Shown: positions 12,388 to 21,790 of the stretch, one piece after another
How the letters are laid out: the number at the start of each line of letters is the position of its first letter
Position numbering within the stretch: position 1 is the stretch's first letter
NCBI RefSeq assembly: GCF_023091745.1
Contig: NC_068926.1
Location: 42,494,001-42,558,000, forward strand
Source of the DNA: Budorcas taxicolor
Taxonomy: Eukaryota > Chordata > Mammalia > Artiodactyla > Bovidae
Reading direction: 5' to 3'
Length of the DNA: 64,000 nucleotides
Program-made: the position numbers and the translations under genes
The notes under the pieces: generated by a model
Databases searched by the model: none
Seen by the model: the letters and a program-made list of their open reading frames with translations, nothing else
What the model was told of the DNA's origin: nothing

Positions 12388-12443
12388 CGCGTGCGTGCGC
12401 ACGCACACACACACATACACACACACTCACACACACATACACT
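12388..12443. repeat. CG/CA alternating microsatellite
   Basis: Alternating purine-pyrimidine tract: CGCGTGCGTGCGCACGCAC, including a 16-bp perfect palindrome at 12,391-12,406, leading into (CA)n with a few TA and TC breaks. Good candidate for Z-DNA and for length polymorphism. Confidence 0.9.
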
Positions 12444-13170
12444 CTATGTGGGTGGTCATCAAACTCAACTATATAGACATAACAGCCTCATTTATTAATA
12501 GAAAAATCCTGATTAGAAAATTAAATGTACCAAATTAGAAAAATTGGGGAGTAATTAATTTTATTACAAATAGATTAAAGTGTGTTCATAAAACATGTCT
12601 TTTATATAACGAGTCTCATTAAGCCTTTAAAACTGAGAACACTCCCTCACCCTCCCACAAATCTACAGAAAACTCTTGGAACCTGTTATTTATTGTGCAA
12701 ATATGGATACACACTGGCCTTGAGGAGCTGCTGGAGTGAATACAATGACAAGGCCTGTGTCCTGCTAAACTGTAACTTCTTCAAAGACTGGGCTTTCCTT
12801 ACTGGCCTTGACATCCTGCACTCTGGATACAGAGGTGGTGAAGGAGTAAGAATGAAAGGATGGTCTAGGTGAGTAAAGGTTCAAAGAGGAGATGAACTTA
12901 GGAGAATTTTAAGAAGGAAAGAAAGCAGAGGACTAGGATGTTAAGTGGGTCAAGTGGGTTGGTCTCAGTGGGCTTCCAAGCTTAGGAAGAGGACCTGACA
13001 TTTTCAGCCTGACTGAGGAAGTGTCTGCCCCGTTAGGTCCAGGGGACGTCTGAGTATCCCTGGATCTTTGTCAGGGCAGCTCTCCCCAGTCCTCATGGAG
13101 GGCCTAACAGGGTGAGAAAGCAAAGCTACTTAAAAAAGAAACATTGAAACTCCACGGGATTTCAGCTTAT
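12444..13170. other. Unassigned intergenic DNA
   Basis: No recognised gene or repeat. Confidence 0.5.
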
Positions 13171-13362
13171 GGCTTCCTTGGTGGCTCAGCGGTAAATGCA
13201 GGAGACACAGGCTCAATCCCTGATTTGGGAAGATCCCTGGAGAAGGAAATGGTAACCCACTCCAGTATTCTTGACCGGGAAATTCCATGGACAGATGAAC
13301 TTGGTGGGCACAATTCATGGGGTCGCAAGAGTCAAACATGACTTAACGACTAAACCATCACC
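13171..13362 (+). mobile_element. Bov-tA SINE
   Basis: Head GGCTTCCTTGGTGGCTCAGC, then AAGGAAATGGTAACCCACTCCAG and the tail GACTTAACGACTAAACCATC. A 15-20 base gap in the head removes part of the tRNA-like region. Nearest SINE upstream of the PDGFC CpG island. Confidence 0.93.
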
Positions 13363-13448
13363 ACCATCTCTGCTCACATCTTAAGGATCCATCCTTCAGT
13401 CTGACTCCAGGTGGAGTATATACCCGAGTACAGCCTGTCAGTTTGCAT

Positions 13449-13466
13449 CCGCTTGTCGACAAGCGG
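13449..13466. repeat. Perfect 18-bp palindrome
   Basis: CCGCTTGTCGACAAGCGG is its own reverse complement and sits about 260 bases upstream of the CpG island edge. No transposon boundary is seen beside it. It may be a dimeric protein site or chance. Confidence 0.7.
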
Positions 13467-13805
13467 TTGGAGGGTATTTCTTCTTTGCCTGCCCTGGCCC
13501 TTGCCTGATCCTGATTTAAGGCAAGTTTCAGGAGGCCGGAGACTTATGTCTGTTTTCATTTCTGCAGTGCCTGCCTTCGTAGGCATTCAGTCAACAGAGC
13601 GTTCGTTAAATGAATAAATGTGATTATTCTGGCCATTTGTCTTCGTTTGTCTTTACTTTTGCTTTTTCCACCCCCTGCTTCAGAGTTGTTAACAGGAAGG
13701 AAAGAGGTCCCTTCGTACCTTCAGCCCACAGTCGCTGGCCAAGGGTCCCGGCCCAGCCCTTTGGGAATGGGGATCCCTCGGGAAGGAACAAGGAGTCCTG
13801 GCTCA

Positions 13806-13814
13806 GGGGCGGGG
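13806..13814 (+). promoter_or_regulatory. GC box (Sp1/KLF-type site)
   Basis: GGGGCGGGG at the upstream edge of the CpG island, followed by a purine-rich stretch. It matches the Sp1/KLF core; occupancy is inferred only. Confidence 0.5.
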
Positions 13815-14397
13815 AAGAGGGAAGAGGCAGGAAGTTCTTCCCACTTCTTCTGGCTCCCGCGGCATCCGCAGCGCCCGGCCCGCCCGTTATTTGGGGCTCG
13901 GGGCGTCCGGGAAGGGGAGCTCGGGCCGCTCGGGCGCATCCCCGTCCGGGGCCCTGGGCACCCAGCCCTCCCGCAGCACCCCGTCAGCGCTGGCACCTGC
14001 CGGACCGCCCGGCGGCGGCCCCGGCGAGCGGGACCGGGGCCCCCCCGCCGCCGCGAAGGTGGGGAAGGGGAGGGGACAGGCGAGCTCGCGCCGGCCTGCT
14101 GCGCGCCCGGGGCCCACTCGCGGCGCCGCCGGAGCGCGGGGGAGGGGACGGCGAGCGCCCCCGGCGCGACCCCAGTCCGACCTCCAGAGCTGCGCCGGGC
14201 GAGGGCGCCCGGGCCCGAGAACTCTGCTCGCGGGACCCGCATCCAGGTGCCGGCTCCGCGCTGCGCGCCGGGCGAGGAGCGCGTCCCTCGGCCTCCCTGC
14301 GCCCGGCCCCGGGCGGCCTCGGCCTGGACCCGGGCCGGCTCGGGACCCCCGGCCCCGGCGCCGCGCTCGCGCCTGGGTCTCCCCTCCCCCTCGGGGT

Positions 14398-14410
14398 GGG
14401 GGCGGGGCGG
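14398..14410 (+). promoter_or_regulatory. GC box cluster
   Basis: GGGGGCGGGGCGG about 500 bases before the PDGFC ATG, preceded by CCCCTCCCCCTCGGGG. It fits overlapping Sp1/Egr-1 sites. PDGFC is known to respond to Egr-1 in other mammals, but that this exact site is the responsive one is inference. Confidence 0.55.
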
Positions 14411-14600
14411 CTGCGGCGCTTGGAGAGCGCATCGATCGGCAGCTTTGTTATTGATCAGAAAGTGCCCGCCGCCGACCCGGCTGCCGGCCGGCCCCGCGCG
14501 ACCCCCAACCCGTTGCCGGTGCCGTCCCCCGGCTGACAGGTGCTCCCAGCCCCTCGCCAGGGACTCCTCGGCGCGCCCGGCTCCCCGCGTCCCCACCCCC

Positions 14601-14637
14601 CTTTCCTCCCTCGCCTTCGCCCCCACCCCACCCCCAC
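14601..14637 (-). promoter_or_regulatory. Predicted G-quadruplex on the template strand
   Basis: On the + strand there are C-runs at 14,608-14,610, 14,620-14,624, 14,626-14,629 and 14,631-14,635, with spacers of 9, 1 and 1 bases. The - strand therefore has four G-runs of at least three, meeting a relaxed quadruplex rule; the + strand could form an i-motif. More C-runs at 14,591-14,601 extend it. It lies 270-310 bases before the PDGFC ATG. Confidence 0.55.
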
Positions 14638-14755
14638 CGCCTCGGCACAGCGCAGGATTTGTTTAAACCTTGGGAAACTGGTTCAGGTCCAGGTTTTGCT
14701 TTGATCCTCGGCACAAGCTGGAGACGCAGAAGAGGGCCCTCGGAGAAAGTCTTGG

Positions 14756-14908
14756 ATGGGAGTATGTGGAAAGTGCCCCGCGAGGCTCGGCGGCCAGAGC
14801 AGGCGCGGCGCGTCCCGCCCGGCGCGGCCCTCCCCCGGCGGCGCTGATCCCGGCCCGGAGCCCCGCTCCCCAAGTGCCCGCCGACCGCGCGCCCGCCCGC
14901 TCAGCCCA
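14756..14908 (+). other. PDGFC: In-frame upstream ATG: possible 51-residue N-terminal extension
   Basis: An ATG at 14,756 (G at +4, T at -3) is in frame with the PDGFC ATG and no stop intervenes; the nearest in-frame stop upstream is TGA at 14,702. The extension would be rich in Arg, Pro and Gly and would place the signal peptide internally. The family starts at the downstream ATG, so this is most likely 5' UTR, read only if transcription starts upstream of 14,756. Confidence 0.4.
14764..14847 (+). other. Candidate upstream ORF in the PDGFC leader (27 codons)
   Basis: An ATG at 14,764 in another frame runs 27 codons to a TGA and ends 61 bases before the PDGFC ATG. If it is within the transcript, it could reduce initiation at the main start, which itself has a weak context. 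Not known to be translated. Confidence 0.35.
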
Positions 14909-15026
14909 ATGCTCCTCTTCGGGCTCCTCCTGCTGACATCCGCCCTAGCCGGCCAGAGACCCGGGACCCGGGCTGAGTCCAACCTGAGCAGCAAACTCCA
15001 GCTCGGCAGCAACAAGGAGCAGAACG
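14909..15026 (+). CDS. PDGFC: PDGFC exon 1, coding part (5' partial gene)
   Basis: This is the first coding exon of platelet-derived growth factor C, a secreted growth factor that is released latent, loses its CUB domain to proteases and then activates PDGF receptor alpha. The 118 bases give 39 codons plus one base of a split glycine codon. The translation begins MLLFGLLLLTSALAG, a hydrophobic signal peptide core. By analogy with the human protein, cleavage would follow Ala22 in GTRA|ESN. Asn25-Leu-Ser is an N-glycosylation sequon near the mature N-terminus. From memory of the human protein, about 33 of 39 residues are identical; differences are at 2, 18, 21, 30, 32 and 33. The start is chosen by this homology. 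Its Kozak context is poor (C at -3, C at +4). The exon ends AACG|GTGAGT, the same phase as in human. The CUB and growth-factor domains lie in later exons outside the window. Confidence 0.95.
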
Positions 15027-15032
15027 GTGAGT
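15027..15032 (+). other. PDGFC: Splice donor of PDGFC exon 1
   Basis: GTGAGT directly follows the AACG that ends the coding exon. It is a perfect match to the U1-favoured donor, although the exon side ends CG rather than AG. It splits a Gly codon after its first base (phase 1), which fits the human junction where the next residue is Gly40. Confidence 0.93.
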
Positions 15033-15299
15033 CCCCCCCAGCTCCTTCTCCCGCTCGCTTCCCGCGCCGCATTGTGCACCCGGGCGGGATGCACCCGGCC
15101 CGCGCTGGGACGGACGCCTCCGCGCGTGTTCGCAGGCACCGGCTTTCGGAGGTTCAGCGGAGTTTGCAACTTCGGGAGCGGCCGCCGTGGCTCCAGCCCG
15201 GCGGCGTGAGTGTCTCTGCGGGCGCACCCGGAGAGGGGACATTCGGGGAGCCCCGGGAACGTCGGTGCCAGCGTGCCTTGCAAGAACTCTTGTTGCCAG

Positions 15300-17086
15300 A
15301 GTTCTAAGTTCAAGAACTGCCTCTAAATCCGAAGCCAACACGAATGAATCTTGGCGTGTTTGACTTTACTCAGAGTTTTTTGGATTGGGGAGGGGTTGTC
15401 CCAGGACGTGTATCAACCTCATTAATTGAAGCGCTCTAAGTGGAAAGACATCAATTAATCAATAAATAGATAGTAAAGCGGTCAAGAGGTCATGTGGATG
15501 TCTTTAGGAGGTATTTAAAAAATGAATTTCTCTTGCGCTTTTTTTTTTTTTTTTAATATGCCTTTGTACTCTAGCCCTTACCTTTCTGGTGGTGTGTTTT
15601 TATATGCGATGGTGAGTGGCTGCTATTTTGTGTGTGCTGGAAACGACTTAATCCTGCATAGGAAATGAGAATTACTTTCAGCTTTCAAGTGTACCTGAAA
15701 TGTTTAGAAAACTCTCAGATGCAAGTTCCCTTGGGCTGGGATTGCACAGGGCTGGAGAAAGGCTCCTTTCATGAAGCCAGGGCTGCTTCAGGGTGTGTAA
15801 TTTGCTTAGCCTCTGAACTCCATATGATTTACATCATTCAGTTTCTAAACTCTTTTGCTCTTGATCTACCATTATGAAGTCATTTTTGAGACTACTTTGT
15901 AAATAGAAATTTTATACTGCACATGAAACCACAATGGTAATGCAGGCTGTCTAAAATTAGAATATTAAACACGCTGTTTACAAGCAGTGGCTCTAAGTTT
16001 TATTTGAAAAGAAATGTACATGTTTTTACTGCTTTGTGTGCCATCTATTTAGAATGCAAGAATGCTGTCTCTTCATTAACCAGGCGACATGAACATAAGC
16101 AGCATACTTAGGAGATTGGAATGGTGTACGCCGTGTTTTTAAGTCTGAGCACCATTTTCTCCATGTTTTGGGGGCGTTTCCAAGCTTTAGTTTTGTACTG
16201 AAACTCTCCAAAGTGTTCACCTTTAAGAAAGCACAGAAAGTTCTAAAGTACAGAAGGAGAGAAAATAAGGATTCCTGGGACCTTTGTAGCCATTATGTGT
16301 ATTTATTGTACTGGTAGCAAGACAAGCTATCACATTCATCAGCTAGACTTAATGTGGCTGCTTCTTACAACTTGTTGATGTGATGGCACATGGCACCTGC
16401 AGGCTGCTTGAGCTGCTGATCAAAAGGCAGCCTAGGGATCCATCTCTAATCACGGGGACTGCAGAGGACTGGGAGAGGGGTGATCAAAGAAGTCACAGCA
16501 TCAGCTGTACCCTGGCAGGAAACAGATCAGACCAACCTTTGTTCTTTCTCATGTAAAATAAATGTCAAGCTCAAAATATTGCCTCTTACTGGACAGACTT
16601 TCTCAAAATGAGTATGCATGCTATTCCTGGCTTCTGGCTTCTGTTTTTTGCTTTTCCTGCCCCAGGTCACTTCTCCTGCTGCTCTCACATATCAGGCCTG
16701 GCCTGACATCTCTTATGTTCCTGAGTCCCTTTAGGACTTGTACCCGTCATTGTCCTTTCCTTGTCATTTTGTCGTGTGGTCCATGTGCCACCATCCCTTT
16801 TAACCAGACTCCAGAACTTTCACAGAATCCTAGGCTACTTCCTGGAGTAGGTGCACACCCTCCTGAGGGATGGGTTCATGAAGTCAGGCCACGCACATTC
16901 TGTTGCCATCAGAGACTGGGCCATTTCTCTTCCTAAAATGCATGACGCTAAAAATAGCTCGGTTGTTTCCTAATCTGTGGGCAGAGGACTGGGCTATGTT
17001 TAGCCCTATGAGGGTTGGCCTCCGGAAGTAAGTGGAGGTGGAGGCACCACTCACCTTGCGCTGTGTAGTCTGAGAAGCGAGGCGAT
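15300..17086. other. Proximal intron 1, no named element
   Basis: After the CpG island the sequence turns AT-rich, with a T-run at about 15,540-15,554. No exon or clear repeat. Being next to the promoter, it is a reasonable place for regulatory elements, but no specific site other than the CTCF-like motif stands out. Confidence 0.5.
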
Positions 17087-17106
17087 CAACGCTAGGGGGC
17101 GGTATA
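17087..17106 (+). promoter_or_regulatory. CTCF-like motif in intron 1
   Basis: The sequence CAACGCTAGGGGGCGGTAT matches the CTCF core (C.C.AGGGGGCG.TA) in a region with no recognised repeat, about 2 kb after exon 1. It could be an insulator or loop anchor for the PDGFC promoter. The motif match is seen; binding is inferred. Confidence 0.5.
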
Positions 17107-17784
17107 GAGCTATTTTCCCCGCACAGGCAAGTTCTAGGACGGGAGGGTAACAGGTAGTTGCTGATTAAGATTCCCCCGGGGAATGTGAACAGTTTGTGTG
17201 ACTTTCAAATTTTCCACCCTGTCAAGTGGGCATTTTTTTGTCCTCCTGTTGAATTTTGATTGATTTTTGCTCGCCCTGTTGCTCTTCTCAATTTAGGTAA
17301 GTGTCTAATCCTGAAAGTACAGACCTACCTGAGGATGCCACCTAAAAAATGCCATTGGCCCAGTTTGTAATGGATCTTTTTCTGAAAGAGCTTCTAAGTG
17401 CGAAATGTGAAATGTCCAAACTGACCTATCATGACCATAGGAGTTCATTTTGACTTTCATGGACCCCTTCTCCACCATGGGACTGTTTTTTCTGGAGTAT
17501 TCCAAAGTCTCCTGTGATATCGACCCCATCAAATCCCCAGGCCTGCTCAGTTTCAGATCAGCTGGGTGTCCTGAGATGTGGTATAAATGGAGATTGACTG
17601 CTGTAGCCAGTGTGGGTACTTGGATTTACACTGGGGCAAGGGAGATGTTTCAAAGTTATCCTTGGGAGATCAGTGTCATTTACCCAGTTAATTAAGTATT
17701 TGGATGTTTACTTAAAACTATGTTGCAATTCTTGCCGCTTTACTGTAAAGATAATTGTATCCTCCAGTATCACCTGTTACCTCT

Positions 17785-17905
17785 GTGTCTTTTGTTTCTG
17801 CCCGTGCCATGTGGCTTGTGATATCTTAGTTCCCCACCGAATATGGATTGAACCTCCCGAGTGAAATCGCCGAGTACTAACCACTAGACTATCAGGGAAG
17901 TCCCG
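17785..17905 (-). mobile_element. CHR (tRNA-Glu-derived) SINE, antisense
   Basis: On the - strand it reads TCCCTGATAGTCTAGTGG (A box), GGTTCAATCC (B box), then AACTAAGATATCACAAGCC and a purine-rich end. The head is still close to tRNA-Glu, but the CHR body after it shows it is a SINE. Confidence 0.8.
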
Positions 17906-18209
17906 TCTTTGTGTTTTCATCCTTCACACGACTCCTAGCAATGAAGTCTCACATATCCACCAAGGAGTTCCACCCAGATTTCACTTAAAGAGGGAGATAA
18001 AAAACCAGAACGCTGAGGTAGGCAGGGTTTCTTACCTGTACACTCATGCCTATGGAAAAATTACTGTGATCTGTGTGCACTTATTTTAGAAGAGGATGCC
18101 TCCCAAGAAATGAATAAGTTCCAAGATACTGTAGCAGAAGGAACCCTATATATCACAAACAAAACAAAACTCAGCTTATTTGTTCATCCCCTGTGTGTGG
18201 CCCCAGCTG

Positions 18210-18430
18210 GGCTTCCCAGGTGGCTCTGTGGTAAAGAATCCACCTGCCAGGGCAGGCGCTGAAGGAAACTGGGGTTCGATCTCTGGGTCAGGAAGATGCC
18301 CTGGAGGAGGAAACGGTAACCCACTCCAGTATTCTTGCCTGGACAATACCATGGACAGAGTAAAGGAGCCTGGTGGGTTATGTCCATAGGGTCACAAAGG
18401 TCAGACAGGACTGAGTGACTGGGCACATAC
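18210..18430 (+). mobile_element. Bov-tA SINE
   Basis: GGCTTCCCAGGTGGCTCTGTGG head, GGTAACCCACTCCAGTATTC centre and AGACAGGACTGAGTGACTGG tail; essentially full length. Confidence 0.94.
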
Positions 18431-18611
18431 ATGTGTAGCCTCAATAGACGCCAATCCCAAGTGTCTGGACTAAGGCTTCACCTGCCTTGTGTCACTGGAC
18501 AGGCGTCTTTAATTACCCACAGCCCTGAAACATGCTTCTGACTTCATCTTCTTCAACTATTGTGAGTGTAGATTTGGAACATGCCTCTATTGGGGTTGTC
18601 CTTATAAACAT

Positions 18612-18790
18612 CACTTTTAAAAAATTGAGTAAAGTTGGTCTTTAATCTTATGTAATGTACAGTATAGTGAGTCACAATGATTACAGTTTATACTCCATTT
18701 ATAGTTATTGTAAAGTATTGGCTACATTCCTGTCTGGTGTAATATACCTTGTAGCTTCTTTTATACATAAGAGTGGAACTTCTAGTTCCC
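18612..18790 (-). mobile_element. L1 3' end fragment, antisense, diverged
   Basis: AGTATAGTGAGTCACAATG, TTGTAAAGTATTGGCTACATTCC and CTTGTAGCTTCTTTTATAC follow an older antisense L1 3' end. Boundaries are approximate. Confidence 0.55.
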
Positions 18791-19801
18791 TATCCTTGTA
18801 AGCTCCTCCTCCTTCTCTCTCCCAATGTGTATCATTTATCATGTGTGCTCTTTTCCTCAAGGACTTTTGTGGCCTGTGAAGCCATTTACTTTGGGGACAA
18901 ATGGTCCCCTTGTAATGTGTCACTGAGTACGTGTATCTTGTATTTGTGGCTTTTCTGTCATTTTCAGTGCCAACTTTCTCCTCCTCTGGCCAGTATGTCC
19001 CTACCCAGCACCCCCCCACCATTCTCAGGGAGCCACTTCAAAGCTGTATTTGAAGCAGAACCGGTCATCACAATCCTCAGAATACTGTCCAGGAGTAAAG
19101 AACTCTGCCCAAGGACTCAAGGGACTTTCCTGTTAGTCTGTAAATTGTCATGAAAGACCTTTGTGACAATTATTTTTGTTGTTTAGGGTTTTTTTTTTTT
19201 AACTTCCTCCTGGTTCTCTGCTCTCTTTGGGATGGTTGAGGAAGTGGAAGAAGTGAAGTACCGTTATGTAATGATGAATATTGCTTTTCACAAGAGGTGA
19301 CCAGAAAAACCCCCTCTATTTTATGGTAACTTTACTTATCCTACCAACTCTTAGCTTTTATGCTTAATCTGATATACTTGGTGATTACTTCTAAAAGGTG
19401 ATTAGAAAGTACAAAGATCTGTGTGAAGCTTCAGGGACTACGTATCATTTGTGAATAGTTTTAAGTAGATGCTAGCGGCCGACCCTAAACTTTCCTCTTT
19501 GTTGTGTTTTGTAGATCCCTGTCTTGGCCACTGGGATCCTAGCTTGGTCTATTCTTATTTCATCCTTCCTAAAATTGATTTCTTACGTATATTCTGGGCA
19601 TTCTCTTCCACTTCATGTTTTTTCAAAATTTTTGGTGCTAAAATTTTGCTGTACCTGTAAATTGAAGACTTTTTGTAGAAATAGAAATCTAGTGATCATG
19701 CGATGTGTGTTAAATAGGTCAGAATTGAATCAATGCATTTGTAATATCCACCCTCTCCAAAGTCCCCAAGACTGCTAAACATTTCCCCAAAGGTTTCTGT
19801 T
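18791..19801. other. Unassigned intronic DNA
   Basis: No exon or named repeat; short T-run at about 19,190. Confidence 0.5.
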
Positions 19802-20005
19802 TTGTTTTTATTTTTAAAATTTTAAGTTTATTTTATATAGGAGTTTATTTTATATTGTTTATTTTATATTTTATATTTGTTGATTAACATAGTTGTGTTA
19901 GTTGTAGATGGATTTCAAAGTGATTCAACTATACATACACTTTTATGCCTTCTTTTTCAAATTCTTTTCCCATTTAGGTTATTCCAGAATATTAAGCAAA
20001 GTGGA
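19802..20005 (-). mobile_element. L1 3' end fragment, antisense
   Basis: TAACATAGTTGTGTTAG, AAGTGATTCAACTATACATAC and CATTTAGGTTATTCCAGAATATT match the antisense L1 tail in order. The T-rich left side is an expanded, degenerate A-tail. Confidence 0.75.
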
Positions 20006-20136
20006 AGTTTCTGTTTGTAGCAATCAACATGGTAAAAGTCGTAATAAAAGTCCCTTCATTTACTTTGTCTGATTTTAATTTTTCTGATGATTTTAGTTGA
20101 AAGCATTATCTGTAGTCAGAATGTCTTTGTATCAAC

Positions 20137-20320
20137 GGTCCCCAACTTTTTCAGCACCAGGGACGGGTTTCATGGAAGACAGTGTTTCCACAGACCAGGG
20201 TTGGGGAGATAGTTTCAGGATGATTCAAGTGTATTACATATATTTGCACTTTATTTCTATTATTAATACATCAGCTCCACCTCAGACCATCAGGCATTTG
20301 ATCCCAGAGGTTGGGGATCT
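20137..20320 (-). mobile_element. Short non-autonomous DNA transposon with terminal inverted repeats
   Basis: Starts GGTCCCCAACTTTTTCAGC and ends GAGGTTGGGGATCT, giving inverted ends of about 10 bases. The interior (CACCAGGGACGGGTTTCATGG, CTCAGACCATCAGGCATTTG) is a widespread mammalian repeat. I recognise the family by sequence but am not sure of its name, probably hAT-related. Strand is provisional. Confidence 0.65.
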
Positions 20321-21727
20321 CTGGTGTATATAATGCTATATCATTTCTGTATAACTCATTGGTTAAGGCAGTCTCTGTGAATTATTTTTCTCTACCACTG
20401 TCTCCACCTGCGATATTTTTTTCTTGCATCTCTCTTTCCTGTCTCCTGAGGACATGTCTAGTGGTTGATTTTTGGCTAGTAACCCCAGGTACGACCACAC
20501 CAATTGTGGAAATATTGGAACATCCCCAGAGGGATGGGAAGGAGCCCAGCTGCTCCTCCAGGACAGATGGAGCATCTTTGTGCCTGGCCCAGCTCTGGAC
20601 ATCGGAGGCAGTGCCCTAGCCTTGCTGGCCTCCTTCCTGATGAATCTCTGTGCCTGCCGCTCTGATGATTAAGCCTTTTGACACTTTCTGCTGTGGACAA
20701 TTTAGTTCATAATGGAGTTAAAACTTCTGTCTCTTCTCCCCACTGCTGGGCACTCAGGCCCTATGCACCTGCGCTTGAAGGACCGAGGGAGGAAAAAAGG
20801 GTACAGCCTCCTTCAAGCCTTCTTCTTGCAGCTTCTTTGGTTCGAGCCAAGGGTGTGTGTGTGGGTGAGATGGGGCAGGGGATGTGGCACAGATGACATG
20901 GGATTGGAGCACTCAGGTGCTTGATCCTGGGGATCCTGCTTCCCCAGGTGACACTGAGCAGCTGCTCCCCACTGGGTATCACCTTCCTGTTATCTGGGTT
21001 AAAGAGACCGTCTGCTCTCTGAGGCCCTTTTTCTAACTACTTACATTAACCACCCCTGTTCATCACATCAAGGTGAACCCACTCTTTGGTATTCTGCTTG
21101 TTGTTTATTGGTTTATTTGTTGTCTCCATGCCCTGATCCCCACCCTGTAGAATGGCAGGTCCCTGAGAGCACAGCCCTGTCTGACTTGTTCCCTGTGGAT
21201 GCTCCAGGGTGGGGAACTGAGGGTGTCATATGTTGAGTATTTGTTGGATGCTTCTGGATGTTAGTGTCTTGTTCCAGGAGGACTCTGGCATTGCCTGGAA
21301 CGTGCAGGCCATCTTGGAAGATGGCATTTTGACACTGCAGCTTTCACATTGCTTGACTGTTTTCATAGGAAGAGAAACTTGCTTATTGGCTGGGATGGGA
21401 GATGCCAATGAGAGTTTTACTTTGTCATTTTGGTAAATGTCCCACGTTACCAGGAGTGTACCAATTCGGTGCGTAGGCTTCCTAGAAGTGGTTCTAGTGA
21501 CTGTCTTAGAAGTGCCACTCTGCTAGGCACCCTGCAGGTGGACCACGTGTGGTCAGGCTCCTGCACTGCCCAGGATGGTGAACTCTGAATGGCTGATACA
21601 ACTCCAGAACTAGTGTGCTTCCCTCCTTCTGCTTGTGGTGCACAGGTTAGAAATCAGCAGTAAGTCTGGTGTGTGGAGCCTTAGAGCTGGAGGGGTCCCA
21701 GGAATCTGTTCCCACTGATGTTTAAAG
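20321..21727. other. Unassigned intronic DNA
   Basis: Slightly GC-richer than its surroundings; no gene or named repeat identified. Confidence 0.5.
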
Positions 21728-21790
21728 TGAGGCCTGGACCACCAAGGTGACTTGGTCAAGGTCGCCCTGGAGGGCAGCCAAGTTCAACGG
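21728..21790 (-). mobile_element. Possible MIR fragment, antisense
   Basis: GTGAGGCCTGGACC and GGTGACTTGGTCAAGGTCGCC resemble the inverted MIR core (gaggcccagag and tgacttgcccaaggtcac). Short and diverged. Confidence 0.45.

Larger units (their letters stand above)
13725..15290 (+). promoter_or_regulatory. PDGFC: CpG island promoter and 5' UTR region of PDGFC
   Basis: A roughly 1.5 kb block with very high G+C and abundant CpG stands out sharply from AT-rich flanks and surrounds exon 1. No convincing TATA box is seen upstream of the ATG. GC boxes occur near 13,806 and 14,398, suggesting a dispersed, Sp1/Egr-type TATA-less promoter. The transcription start cannot be fixed from sequence alone. 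An AT-richer patch at 14,440-14,462 contains TTATTGATCAG, and GTTTAAAC lies at about 14,660; both are candidate protein sites. Large open frames on both strands here are a composition effect. Confidence 0.88.

Noticed and set aside
13610..15341. Several overlapping open frames of 120-350 codons on both strands in the CpG island
   Set aside because: They overlap in multiple frames with Arg/Pro/Gly/Ala-rich content. Stop codons are rare in DNA this GC-rich. Only the PDGFC frame has homology and a splice donor.
17830..17898. tRNA-Glu(UUC)-like sequence on the - strand with good A and B boxes
   Set aside because: The anticodon stem and variable region lack several bases, and the sequence continues into a CHR SINE body, so it is the SINE head and not a tRNA gene.
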